64,000 bases of DNA from Holzapfeliella saturejae (GTDB lineage Bacteria; Bacillota; Bacilli; Lactobacillales; Lactobacillaceae): assembly GCF_037546065.1 (NCBI RefSeq), contig NZ_JAWMWG010000001.1:806001-870000 (forward strand), in the 5' to 3' direction. A program made the position numbers and the translations under genes. A model generated the notes under the pieces. It was not told the DNA's origin. It did no database searches and saw only the letters and a list, made by a program, of their open reading frames with translations. Positions 1 to 7,490 of the stretch are shown here, piece by piece. The stretch's first letter is position 1; every line of letters starts with the position of its first letter.

Positions 1-1
1 C

Positions 2-778
2 GATATCAAAGATAAAGGCGATCAAGTGATTGGGTTTGCTTATGAAAACCAGCACAAACAATTGAAGCTAACACAATTTTATCCAGAATCAATGGTAGAT
101 GTTTACGGATACGGTACCGTTAAAGAAGCTAGAAAAGAGCTTGGTATTTTCGTAGACATTGGACTAAAAGATAAGGATATTGTCGTTTCATTAGATGATT
201 TACCATTAGACTCTTTTAAATGGCCAAAACCCGATGACCGTGTCATGATTCGTTTAGAAATTGATCACAAAGATCGTATTTGGGGTAAATTGGCTGATGA
301 AGAAGTAATGGATCAGTTAAGTGTGCGTTACCCTAGAGATTTAAAAAACACAGAATTAGAAGGAACGGTTTATGCAACTAAGCAAATCGGAGCCTTCATT
401 GTAACTGATGAGTACTACTTAGGATTCATCCACCACACTGAAATGTATGGTGAAGCACTGCGTTTGGGTGAAAGGGTTAAAGCTCGCGTAATTGGTAATG
501 GCCAACATGGTCGATTAAACTTAAGTTTAATGCCTCGTGCTTTTGAAGTTATTGATGATGATGCTCAAATGATTTTGATGATGCTAAAACGTAACAAAAA
601 TCATACATTACCTTTTTATGATAAAAGTGATGCTGAATTAATTAAAAGTCAATTCGGTATTAGTAAAGCAAGTTTCAAAAGAGCTCTAGGTAACTTAATG
701 AAACAAAGTCTTATTACACAGGATAAAGAAAAAGGCGAAATAAGGTTAAATGAAGATGAACACGCAACAAATGACTGA
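2..778 (+). CDS. cvfB: CvfB-type S1 RNA-binding protein, 5' end cut by window
   Basis: The reading frame is open to the left edge, so the N-terminus lies outside the window; the GTG at 26 is internal. The visible ~258 residues match the CvfB/YitL family: S1-like OB folds (for example the stretch VYGYGTVKEARKELGIFVDI and the later ELEGTVYATKQIGAFIVTDE) followed by a C-terminal winged helix (about the last 65 residues, with SQFGISKASFKRALGNLMKQ). Family members bind RNA and affect virulence-factor expression in staphylococci; the cellular target here is unknown. It overlaps the start of xerD by 29 bases, so the two are probably co-transcribed and translationally coupled. This neighbourhood (cvfB-xerD-ribT-scpAB-rluB) is typical of Enterococcaceae. 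Confidence 0.88.
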   Translation, partial: DIKDKGDQVIGFAYENQHKQLKLTQFYPESMVDVYGYGTVKEARKELGIFVDIGLKDKDIVVSLDDLPLDSFKWPKPDDRVMIRLEIDHKDRIWGKLADEEVMDQLSVRYPRDLKNTELEGTVYATKQIGAFIVTDEYYLGFIHHTEMYGEALRLGERVKARVIGNGQHGRLNLSLMPRAFEVIDDDAQMILMMLKRNKNHTLPFYDKSDAELIKSQFGISKASFKRALGNLMKQSLITQDKEKGEIRLNEDEHATND

Positions 779-1661
779 TTTACTAGATGACTATCTCCGG
801 TTTGTGAGAATCGAAAGGGGATTGTCATTTAATACGGTTCAAGCGTATCGCCGTGATATTAAAACTTTTATTGACTATCTTTCAAAGCAAAAAATTAGTG
901 ACTTTAATATTGATACCTTTCAAATTGATGACTTTTTAAGTGAACAGCATCATCAAAAGAAATCATCAACCACAATGATGCGCTATATTTCTGCACTGAG
1001 AAAATTCTATCAATGGTTATTTAAACATCGCTATGTTCAAACCGATCCAATGCAAAATGTTGCTTCACCAAAAAAACAACAGCATCTACCTGTTTCACTT
1101 TCAGTTAAAGAAGTAGATGCCTTATTAGCATCGCCAGATACTAAACAGATATTGGGTCTGCGTGATCGAACAATTTTTGAGGTCATGTATGCTACAGGAT
1201 TACGTGTTAGTGAAATTGTCAACTTATCAATGAACGATTTGCATTTAGAGTTGAAATTAATCCGAATTGTTGGAAAAGGGAATAAAGAACGATTAGTTCC
1301 GATCAGTGATGTTGCGATTTCGTGGATTAAAGATTATATTAACCACGCCCGTCAATTTTTATTGGCTAAAGCCAGTGTTAAAACTAGGGCTTTGTTTTTG
1401 AATCATCGCGGAACGAAAATTTCTCGGCAAACGGTCTGGAAAATGATCAAAAAGTATGTTGCAATGGTCGGGATTGATAAAGATGTGACGCCTCATACTT
1501 TAAGACATTCTTTTGCAACGCATTTGCTTGAAAATGGTGCTGACTTAAGAATTGTTCAAGAATTATTAGGGCATAGTGATATTTCCACAACACAGATTTA
1601 TACGCATATTTCGAAAGCCAGAATTGCAAAGATTTACCAAAAATCTTTCCCAAGATCTTAA
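750..1661 (+). CDS. xerD: Site-specific tyrosine recombinase XerD
   Basis: A 303-residue tyrosine recombinase that, with XerC, resolves chromosome dimers at dif during division. An N-terminal SAM-like core-binding domain (about residues 8-95) precedes the catalytic domain. All six active-site residues are visible: R152 (ATGLR), K176 (GKGNK), H249 and R252 (HTLRH), H275 (LLGHSD) and the nucleophile Y284 (QIYTH). ATG at 750 overlaps cvfB; a second in-frame ATG at 756 is also possible. I call it XerD rather than XerC from its place upstream of ribT-scpA; the second recombinase at 29630 sits in the classical xerC position before hslV. A candidate dif site lies at 48805-48832. Confidence 0.95.
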   Translation: MKMNTQQMTDLLDDYLRFVRIERGLSFNTVQAYRRDIKTFIDYLSKQKISDFNIDTFQIDDFLSEQHHQKKSSTTMMRYISALRKFYQWLFKHRYVQTDPMQNVASPKKQQHLPVSLSVKEVDALLASPDTKQILGLRDRTIFEVMYATGLRVSEIVNLSMNDLHLELKLIRIVGKGNKERLVPISDVAISWIKDYINHARQFLLAKASVKTRALFLNHRGTKISRQTVWKMIKKYVAMVGIDKDVTPHTLRHSFATHLLENGADLRIVQELLGHSDISTTQIYTHISKARIAKIYQKSFPRS

Positions 1662-1682
1662 TAAATGTAGGTGAACCTTAAC

Positions 1683-2051
1683 GTGTTAATTAAATATAAA
1701 AGTGATTATGAAAAGATAGCAATGGGTTTTTTATCGTATTTAGATGATTTAAAATCTGTTGAAAATTTAAAAGAAGAAATGAAGTTGTATCAAAACAAAA
1801 GTGAGTTTGTTTTGTACCTCTATAAGGACAAAACAAATGATTTTGTGGGTGTTTTAGGTGTTCAAGAAGGGGGCAGCTTTGTAATGGTGCGTTACGTCTC
1901 TTTATCACCTAACTATCGTTACACGCCTTATATTAATGATATGCTCAGTGAGTTACAGTATATCTATCCTAAGGACTTAATTATTGGGACACCTGAAAAT
2001 GCTAAATTAATCCAAAATTTTGAAGAGAGTCGTTCAAAACATGACGAATAA
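1683..2051 (+). CDS. ribT: RibT, GNAT-fold acetyltransferase-like protein
   Basis: About 122 residues, matching RibT, a small GNAT-like protein encoded at the end of the Bacillus riboflavin operon just before scpA; its precise reaction is unsettled. The start is placed at GTG 1683, preceded by AGGTGA at a good distance and giving the family-like N-terminus VLIKYKSDYEKIAMGFLSYL. A GTG at 1671 is in frame but lies within that ribosome-binding site. No ribD, ribE, ribA or ribH gene is present beside it, so it is an orphan of the rib operon that has kept its link to scpA, which it overlaps by 11 bases. The riboflavin importer ribU lies 2.3 kb downstream. Confidence 0.85.
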   Translation: MLIKYKSDYEKIAMGFLSYLDDLKSVENLKEEMKLYQNKSEFVLYLYKDKTNDFVGVLGVQEGGSFVMVRYVSLSPNYRYTPYINDMLSELQYIYPKDLIIGTPENAKLIQNFEESRSKHDE

Positions 2052-2778
2052 ACTACAAGTAACTTTGCCAAATTTTGAAGGTCCTTTAGATTTGTTGCTA
2101 CATTTAATCAAATCTCAAGAGCTTGATATTTATGATATTCCTATTGCAGAAATTACAAAGCAATATTTGAATTACCTTGAAAAAATGCAACAATTGCAAC
2201 TGGAGATAGCGGGTGAATATTTCATCATGGCTTCAACCTTACTTAAGATAAAGTCAGATGTTTTACTTCCTCAAAATGACTTCGAAGAGCAGGGAATAAC
2301 AGAAACTATCGATCCTCGCCAAGAATTGGTTGATCAGCTATTAACTTACGAAATCTATCAAAAAGCAGCTCATTATTTAGAAGATGAGCTACAACATCAA
2401 CCCGTAACTTTATCAAAAGAAATCTCAATTGTTCCTGAAGAATATCCAAAGGAACTGGCAGATGGTGAAATCAAGCCTCAAAAATTAGCAGATATTTTTT
2501 CGCTTTTATTGAAAAAAGTCAAAAGTGAAAAATTAACGTTAACTAAAATTAAGCCAGATAAATTTGATGTTAAAGATCAAGTTACACTCGTTTTGAACCA
2601 GTTAAAAACAGCGTCATCATTTTCTTTTTTTGATTTTGTTCAAGAAGTTCATGTGACAGCGGTTGCACAGTTAGTTGCCATTTTTTTAGCAATTTTAGAA
2701 TTAAGCAAAAATCAAAAGATTAAGGTGCTACAAACCAAACAAAATGATGACTTTGTAATTTCAGAAAGGGGTATATAG
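2041..2778 (+). CDS. scpA: Segregation and condensation protein A
   Basis: ScpA is the kleisin subunit of the bacterial SMC condensin; it bridges SMC heads and binds ScpB, acting on the nucleoid during chromosome segregation. The 245-residue product starts at ATG 2041 with the diagnostic kleisin N-terminus LPNFEGPLDLLLHLIKSQEL and has the C-terminal winged-helix region (SFFDFVQEVHVTAVAQLVAI). An upstream TTG at 2020 is in frame but lies inside ribT, and ATG 2041 gives the usual family length. The gene overlaps ribT and is followed directly by scpB with no gap, so ribT-scpA-scpB-rluB form one transcription unit. Confidence 0.95.
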   Translation: MTNKLQVTLPNFEGPLDLLLHLIKSQELDIYDIPIAEITKQYLNYLEKMQQLQLEIAGEYFIMASTLLKIKSDVLLPQNDFEEQGITETIDPRQELVDQLLTYEIYQKAAHYLEDELQHQPVTLSKEISIVPEEYPKELADGEIKPQKLADIFSLLLKKVKSEKLTLTKIKPDKFDVKDQVTLVLNQLKTASSFSFFDFVQEVHVTAVAQLVAIFLAILELSKNQKIKVLQTKQNDDFVISERGI

Positions 2779-3342
2779 ATGCATCACGCTGAGTTAGAAG
2801 CTGTTTTATTTTTAGCTGGTGATCAGGGTATTGATGAAAAAAATTTACAAGATTTACTCGATTTATCAAGTGAAACACTAGAGACAACGGTTCAAGATTA
2901 CCAAAATTATTTGCAACAAGACGACCAGCGAGGCCTGCAACTGATTAAAGTCAATCAAACTTACAAGCTTGTTACCAAGCCTAACATGGCATCTGTGTTA
3001 AAGAAGTACTACAAAAAAGATATGCAAGTACACTTGAGCCAAGCGGCTCTTGAGGTCTTAGCTATTATTTGTTACCAACAGCCTATTACACGTGTTGAAA
3101 TTGATGAGATTAGAGGGGTTGCGAGTCAAGCCGCTATTCAAACACTCAATGCTCGCGGACTAATTGCTGAAAATGGTAAAAAAGATGTTCCAGGTCGTCC
3201 TAAGTTATTTGTGACAACAGATTACTTTTTACAGTATTTTGGCTTTGAGTCATTAGATGAAATGCCACGAATAGAAGAATTTAAAACAGAAAGTTTAATT
3301 GATACATCAATTATCAATCAAGAAGAGGTGAATGAATTATAA
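2779..3342 (+). CDS. scpB: Segregation and condensation protein B
   Basis: A 187-residue ScpB with two tandem winged-helix domains (about residues 1-80 and 90-160). The conserved central segment QAALEVLAIICYQQPITRVE and the RGLIAENGKKDVPGRPKLFV stretch identify the family. ScpB dimerises and binds the middle of ScpA in the SMC complex. The ATG directly follows the scpA stop; GGGG shortly upstream supplies a ribosome-binding site. Its stop codon overlaps the rluB start (TAATG), which points to translational coupling. Confidence 0.95.
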   Translation: MHHAELEAVLFLAGDQGIDEKNLQDLLDLSSETLETTVQDYQNYLQQDDQRGLQLIKVNQTYKLVTKPNMASVLKKYYKKDMQVHLSQAALEVLAIICYQQPITRVEIDEIRGVASQAAIQTLNARGLIAENGKKDVPGRPKLFVTTDYFLQYFGFESLDEMPRIEEFKTESLIDTSIINQEEVNEL

Positions 3343-4064
3343 TGGAAAGACTACAAAAAGTGATTGCTAATGCCGGAATCACATCAAGAAGAAAAGCTGA
3401 GCAATTGATTCTAGATGGTAGAGTCCGTGTGAATCATCAATTAGTTAAAGAATTAGGAACTAAAGTGTCATTTCAAGATATTGTTGAAGTAGATGGCGTT
3501 CCGATTGAAAAACAAACAAAATCCCACACATTCCTTTTTTATAAGCCAAGAGGGGTTATTTCTTCTGCTAAAGATGAAAAAGGTAGAAAAACTGTAACTT
3601 CTTTCTTTGAGGATTTTGACTATCGTTTGTATCCTGTTGGTCGTTTAGATTATGATACATCAGGATTATTATTAATGACTGACGATGGAGATTTAGCTAA
3701 TGGTCTAATGCACCCCAAAAACAAAGTAGATAAAGTTTATGTGGCTAAAGTCGCTGGATTTTTGACAAGAGATGAAATCAAACAACTTCAAAAAGGGGTT
3801 GTAATCGATGGCCGTAAAACCTCTCCTGCTAAAGTTAAAGTGATTTCTTCTGATTCTAAGAAGAAGACCAGTATCGTTCGGTTGACTATTCATGAGGGAC
3901 GTAATCACCAAGTTAAAAATATGTTCAAAGCGGTAGGTCACCCTGTTGACAAACTAAGTCGTGAACAATATGCCTTCTTAGATCTCACCGGACTAGTCTC
4001 AGGTAAATATCGTGAACTGTCTCGTCAAGAGGTTGCACAACTTAAGAAACTTATAGTAAAATAA
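3342..4064 (+). CDS. rluB: 23S rRNA pseudouridine synthase RluB family
   Basis: A 240-residue RsuA/RluB/RluE-family pseudouridine synthase. An S4 RNA-binding domain occupies about residues 2-60 (RLQKVIANAGITSRRKAEQL), followed by the catalytic domain with the signature GRLDYDTSGLLLMTDDG, in which D103 is the expected nucleophile. The family modifies helix 89/90-region uridines of 23S rRNA (RluB) or 16S rRNA (RsuA); position beside scpB is typical of rluB in Firmicutes. It is the last gene of the cvfB-rluB run; an FMN riboswitch begins 27 bases after its stop. Confidence 0.93.
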   Translation: MERLQKVIANAGITSRRKAEQLILDGRVRVNHQLVKELGTKVSFQDIVEVDGVPIEKQTKSHTFLFYKPRGVISSAKDEKGRKTVTSFFEDFDYRLYPVGRLDYDTSGLLLMTDDGDLANGLMHPKNKVDKVYVAKVAGFLTRDEIKQLQKGVVIDGRKTSPAKVKVISSDSKKKTSIVRLTIHEGRNHQVKNMFKAVGHPVDKLSREQYAFLDLTGLVSGKYRELSRQEVAQLKKLIVK

Positions 4065-4091
4065 AAGCACTAGTTAAATAATTAAATTATT

Positions 4092-4207
4092 GTCTTCAGG
4101 GCAGGGTGTAATTCCCGACCGGCGGTAACAGTCCGCGACCCAACTTTTTGGTTGGCTGATTCGTTGTAAATACGAAACCGATAGTTAAAGTCTAGATGGG
4201 AGAAGAC
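4092..4207 (+). promoter_or_regulatory. FMN riboswitch (RFN element) controlling ribU
   Basis: A near-complete RFN consensus: closing stem GTCTTC/GAAGAC, the core AGGGCAGGGTG, TTCCCGACCGGCGG, GTCCGCGACCC, a variable arm built on CCAACTTTTTGGTTGG, and the 3' strand ACCGATAGTTAAAGTCTAGATGGGAG (split here only by its stems). The element senses flavin mononucleotide in the nascent mRNA and sits directly before the riboflavin importer gene, where ligand binding normally lowers expression. Confidence 0.95.
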
Positions 4208-4266
4208 AGATTTTTTGTGCGTCTAAAAATCTGTTGTTGAAGAGTGAAGCAGTAGATTTTTTTATT
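4207..4266 (+). terminator. Expression platform of the FMN riboswitch with two competing hairpins
   Basis: The segment AAAAATCTG (4225-4233) can pair with CAGATTTTT (4207-4215), forming a hairpin without a following U-run, or through AAAAATCT with AGATTTTT (from 4254), forming a stem followed by a T-rich stretch (TTTATTTTTC). The two are mutually exclusive, as expected for a transcription-attenuation switch. The upstream strand begins at the last base of the aptamer closing stem, so ligand-stabilised folding could influence the choice. Which conformer ligand favours is an inference that I cannot settle by eye. Confidence 0.6.
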
Positions 4267-4303
4267 TTTCTAAAATATCATATATTTTTAGGAGAATGGT
4301 TTT

Positions 4304-4879
4304 ATGTTTAAAGACAAGTCGTTACAAAAGGTCATTATTTTGGCATTATTTGGAGCTGTTTCATTGATATTGATGCAATTTGAGTTTCCAATAATTCCAG
4401 CGTTTCCTTATCTAAAGTTTGATTTTAGCGATATTATGGTGGTAATCGGTGGGGCACTATTTGGGCCAGTAGGTGCGATTTTAACGGCTGTTATCAAAGT
4501 CGTTTTGAATTTTATTTTATTTGGTGGAAATGTCATCTCCTTAATTGGGATGAGTTCTTCATTATTAGCATCACTCGCTTTTACGTTGCCACTGATTATG
4601 ACACTTAAAAAGCAAAATACAATAGGCTGGATTAAAAGTGGGGTACTGTCAGTACTATCACTAACTGTTTTCCTTTCTTTAGGAAATTTACTGATTTTTA
4701 CGCCACTTTACATTAATTTGCTTAATTTTCAATTAGGAACATCACTTTTAACCTATGTCCTTACGGTTGTTGTCCCATTTAATCTACTTAAGGGTGTCAT
4801 CTTAACAATAACATCTGTGATTGTTTATCAACTAGTAATTCCAAGGCTAAAAAGAATGTTAGAAGTTTCTAATAAATAA
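4304..4879 (+). CDS. ribU: Riboflavin transporter RibU (ECF S component)
   Basis: A 191-residue integral membrane protein with about six hydrophobic segments. The motif LKFDFSDIMVVIGGALFGP is the flavin-binding signature of RibU-type substrate-capture proteins, which work with the shared ECF transporter module EcfT/EcfA/EcfA' (not in this window). ATG 4304 follows AGGAG at a suitable distance. The upstream FMN riboswitch strongly supports riboflavin as substrate. With no riboflavin biosynthesis genes here apart from ribT, uptake is likely an important flavin source. Confidence 0.95.
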   Translation: MFKDKSLQKVIILALFGAVSLILMQFEFPIIPAFPYLKFDFSDIMVVIGGALFGPVGAILTAVIKVVLNFILFGGNVISLIGMSSSLLASLAFTLPLIMTLKKQNTIGWIKSGVLSVLSLTVFLSLGNLLIFTPLYINLLNFQLGTSLLTYVLTVVVPFNLLKGVILTITSVIVYQLVIPRLKRMLEVSNK

Positions 4880-4886
4880 TATATCA

Positions 4887-4935
4887 AAACCTCCTATGTT
4901 TATGATAAAATTATAAACAGCATGGGGGTTTTTTT
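4887..4935 (+). terminator. Hairpin with T-run between ribU and the LysM gene
   Basis: The arms AAAACCTCCTATG and CATGGGGGTTTT flank a loop of about 20 bases and are followed by Ts. The downstream arm also holds the only plausible ribosome-binding site (GGGGG) of the next gene, 8 bases before its ATG, so this stem could both terminate ribU transcription and mask translation of the LysM gene. The loop is AT-rich and could hold a promoter -10 (TATGAT or TAAAAT); no clear -35 is seen. Confidence 0.55.
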
Positions 4936-5508
4936 ATGGAAGATAATCGTACCGACTCAAGGCAATCTCTTTCTAGGATGGCATCAAGACATCCACAAAG
5001 TAAAAAGCCACGTTGGTTTCTGTGGCTGATAGGAATTATTGTGATTATAGTTGCAATGATTTTTATCTGGTCGCAATTCAATGGTGGAAATAGTGCGCCT
5101 GGTATTAGTTCAAGTTCTGAAAATTCATCTGAACTAATGTCTTCAAGTTCTCAGAGTCAAAGTTCTGAATCTAGCAGCAGTTCTAGTTCGGAATCTTCTG
5201 CGGTTTCATCAAGCAGTAGCATACCAGAACAGCAATCAAGTGAAACAACGACGCAATCAACAGCGTCCTCACAAGTTGCTACAAATCAAAATGAAACACA
5301 ACAGACTCAACAGTCTACCACAACTAACCAAGCTCAAACCCAATCAACACAAGAGACAGTTCAAGCACAAACTTATACTGTTAAAAATGGGGATAGCTTG
5401 TATCTAATTGCTAAAAAGCAAGGGATTACTGTTGAACAACTAGTTAAGTTAAATAACTTGACGACAGAAGCTGTGTTACAACCTGGTATGAACTTAAAAA
5501 TTAACTAG
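4936..5508 (+). CDS. Membrane-anchored LysM peptidoglycan-binding protein
   Basis: A 190-residue protein with a basic cytoplasmic tail (residues 1-27), one transmembrane helix (about 28-46, WFLWLIGIIVIIVAMIFIW), a long Ser/Gln/Thr-rich extracellular linker (about 50-140) and one C-terminal LysM domain (about 146-190, YTVKNGDSLYLIAKKQGITV). LysM binds N-acetylglucosamine in peptidoglycan. The position just before cmk corresponds to the ypbE-like gene of Bacillus and the similar enterococcal gene; the recQ gene that often precedes it is absent. It probably tethers the membrane to the wall; no enzymatic domain is visible. Confidence 0.85.
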   Translation: MEDNRTDSRQSLSRMASRHPQSKKPRWFLWLIGIIVIIVAMIFIWSQFNGGNSAPGISSSSENSSELMSSSSQSQSSESSSSSSSESSAVSSSSSIPEQQSSETTTQSTASSQVATNQNETQQTQQSTTTNQAQTQSTQETVQAQTYTVKNGDSLYLIAKKQGITVEQLVKLNNLTTEAVLQPGMNLKIN

Positions 5509-5521
5509 TAGGTGAGTTTGA

Positions 5522-6187
5522 ATGCAAGTCGCAATTGATGGACCAGCGTCAGCTGGTAAAAGTACAGTTGCAAAGAAATTAGCGCAGGATTTAAATTATA
5601 TGTATTTAGATACAGGTGCTATGTATCGAGGCGTCACACTTGAATTTCTGAAAGATGATGTTGATTTGACTAACGACGAATTAATATCACAAAAACTAAA
5701 GAACATTAATCTAACTTTTGAGACTATCGAAAGTGAGCAGCATCTTTTAATTAACGGTGAAGATAAAAGCCAAGAAATTAGAAGTATTGCTGTAACAAAT
5801 TCGGTTTCAGATGTTGCCTCAATCAAACAGGTTAGATCGTTTTTAGTGGCAGAACAAAGGCGAATTGCTGGTAAACACGATGTGGTGATGGATGGTCGAG
5901 ACATTGGGACAACAGTATTACCTAATGCTGAAGTCAAAGTCTTTTTACTTGCAAGCGTTCACGAACGTGCGCAACGACGATTGTTGGATTATCAACAAAG
6001 TGGTGAAACAATCTCATTAAATCAAATTGAAGAAGATATCAAAAATAGAGATTATAAAGACCAGCATCGCGCAATATCACCTTTAGTTAAAGCTAAAGAT
6101 GCTATTGAGTTAGATACAACAAGTTTAGCTATAGACGAAGTTGTTGAAGAATTAAAAAAAATTATAGAAAAAGTTAAAAAAAGCTAG
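5522..6187 (+). CDS. cmk: Cytidylate kinase
   Basis: A 221-residue nucleoside monophosphate kinase that phosphorylates CMP and dCMP using ATP. The P-loop GPASAGKST lies at residues 6-14; the CMP-binding region (LDTGAMYRGVTLEFL) and the lid/DGRDIGTTVLPNAEVKVFL stretch are complete. ATG 5522 follows GTAGGTGAG. It is followed by the S1-repeat protein gene, the usual cmk-rpsA arrangement. Confidence 0.96.
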   Translation: MQVAIDGPASAGKSTVAKKLAQDLNYMYLDTGAMYRGVTLEFLKDDVDLTNDELISQKLKNINLTFETIESEQHLLINGEDKSQEIRSIAVTNSVSDVASIKQVRSFLVAEQRRIAGKHDVVMDGRDIGTTVLPNAEVKVFLLASVHERAQRRLLDYQQSGETISLNQIEEDIKNRDYKDQHRAISPLVKAKDAIELDTTSLAIDEVVEELKKIIEKVKKS

Positions 6188-6244
6188 TCATTTACTAGGT
6201 TTTACTCTAAAATAGAGTTGAGAAAGTGGGAGGAATTTTTATTT

Positions 6245-7426
6245 ATGGCTGATAATAACGAAATCATGATGAAAGATATTTTAGATGAATTAACAGGTGT
6301 TAACATTGGAGACGTCGTTGGCGTTGAAGTACTTGTTGTAGAAGATGGACAACTTGTAGTAGGTGTTGATAACGCTGGTGTTGAAGGTGTTATTCCAAAA
6401 CGTGAATTCACTGCAGATCGTAGTGCTAACCTAAAAGATTTAGCAAAAGCTGGCGATCACTTTGAAGCATTAGTACTAAGACGTGCTGGTGGCGATAAAG
6501 AAAATGGCGAATTCATCTTCAGCGTAACTCGTTTAGCTGCTAGAAAAGCATTTGAACAATTACAAAAAGACTTTGAAGCAGATAAAAGTGTTGAAGGTAA
6601 AATTACAGGAGCTGTTCGTGGTGGACTTCTTGTTGATGTTGGTGCACGCGGTTTCTTACCAGCGTCATTAATTAGTGATCACTATGTATCAAACTTGAAA
6701 CCATATGTTGGTCAAACATTAGAATTCAAGATTACTGAAATTGATCCATCACAAAACCGTCTTATCTTATCACGTAAAGACTTTGTGACTGAAAAACGTG
6801 AAGCAGCATTCGAAAACATTTCAGAAAAAATTATGCCTGGTGATGTTGTAGAAGGTAAAGTTGCACACTTAACTAAATTTGGTGCATTTGTTGATTTAGG
6901 CGGCGTAACTGGTTTAGTTCACATTTCAGAAATTTCATATAAACGTGTTGAAAAACCTTCTGATGTTTTATCTCCAGAACAAGACGTTAAAGTTAAAGTT
7001 CTAGAAGTAGATAGCGAAAACCAAAGAATTGCGTTATCAATCAAACAAACACAACCTTCACCATTCGAACAAGCAACTTCAGACCTTGTAGCAGGTGATG
7101 TTGTAGAAGGTACAGTTAAATCATTAACTGACTTTGGTGCATTTGTTGAAATCGCATCAGGTGTTCAAGGTTTAGTACACGTTTCAGAAATCTCAAACGA
7201 TCACGTACGTGTACCAAGCGATGTACTTTCAGTTAATGACCGCGTTGAAGTACGTGTCCTATCAATTGATACAGATAGTCAACGTATTTCACTATCAATG
7301 AAAGCCGACGATTCAAACGAAGCAGCATCAAACCAAGAATCAGCTCAAAACGAAGCAGATTACATGGACAACGATGACAGCTTTTCAATCGGCGATATCA
7401 TTGGTGATGAATTAAAAAATAACTAA
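6245..7426 (+). CDS. rpsA: S1-repeat ribosomal protein homologue (RpsA/YpfD)
   Basis: The 393-residue product contains four S1 RNA-binding repeats (about residues 15-90, 105-170, 190-260 and 278-346); the last two carry clear LTKFGAFVDLGGVTGLVHIS and LTDFGAFVEIASGVQGLVHV motifs. Low-GC Gram-positive S1 proteins have four rather than six repeats and are less tightly bound to ribosomes than E. coli S1. ATG 6245 has a strong GGGAGG; the upstream in-frame TTG at 6218 is not supported. The 3' third is acidic and ends in a low-complexity tail. Confidence 0.93.
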   Translation: MADNNEIMMKDILDELTGVNIGDVVGVEVLVVEDGQLVVGVDNAGVEGVIPKREFTADRSANLKDLAKAGDHFEALVLRRAGGDKENGEFIFSVTRLAARKAFEQLQKDFEADKSVEGKITGAVRGGLLVDVGARGFLPASLISDHYVSNLKPYVGQTLEFKITEIDPSQNRLILSRKDFVTEKREAAFENISEKIMPGDVVEGKVAHLTKFGAFVDLGGVTGLVHISEISYKRVEKPSDVLSPEQDVKVKVLEVDSENQRIALSIKQTQPSPFEQATSDLVAGDVVEGTVKSLTDFGAFVEIASGVQGLVHVSEISNDHVRVPSDVLSVNDRVEVRVLSIDTDSQRISLSMKADDSNEAASNQESAQNEADYMDNDDSFSIGDIIGDELKNN

Positions 7427-7440
7427 AATTAATCATTCTA

Positions 7441-7470
7441 AAAAAGGCTGACAGTGAGTCAGCTTTTTTT
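7441..7470 (+). terminator. Rho-independent terminator after rpsA
   Basis: Stem GCTGAC/GTCAGC extended by an A/T flank, loop AGTGA, followed by a run of Ts. Confidence 0.9.
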
Positions 7471-7490
7471 ATGAAAAAAGGAGAAAAAAT

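Noticed and set aside
6184..6218. Inverted repeats CTAGT/ACTAG and ACTCTA/TAGAGT before rpsA
   Set aside because: Short and AT-rich with no T-run. They may be chance, and nothing ties them to regulation.
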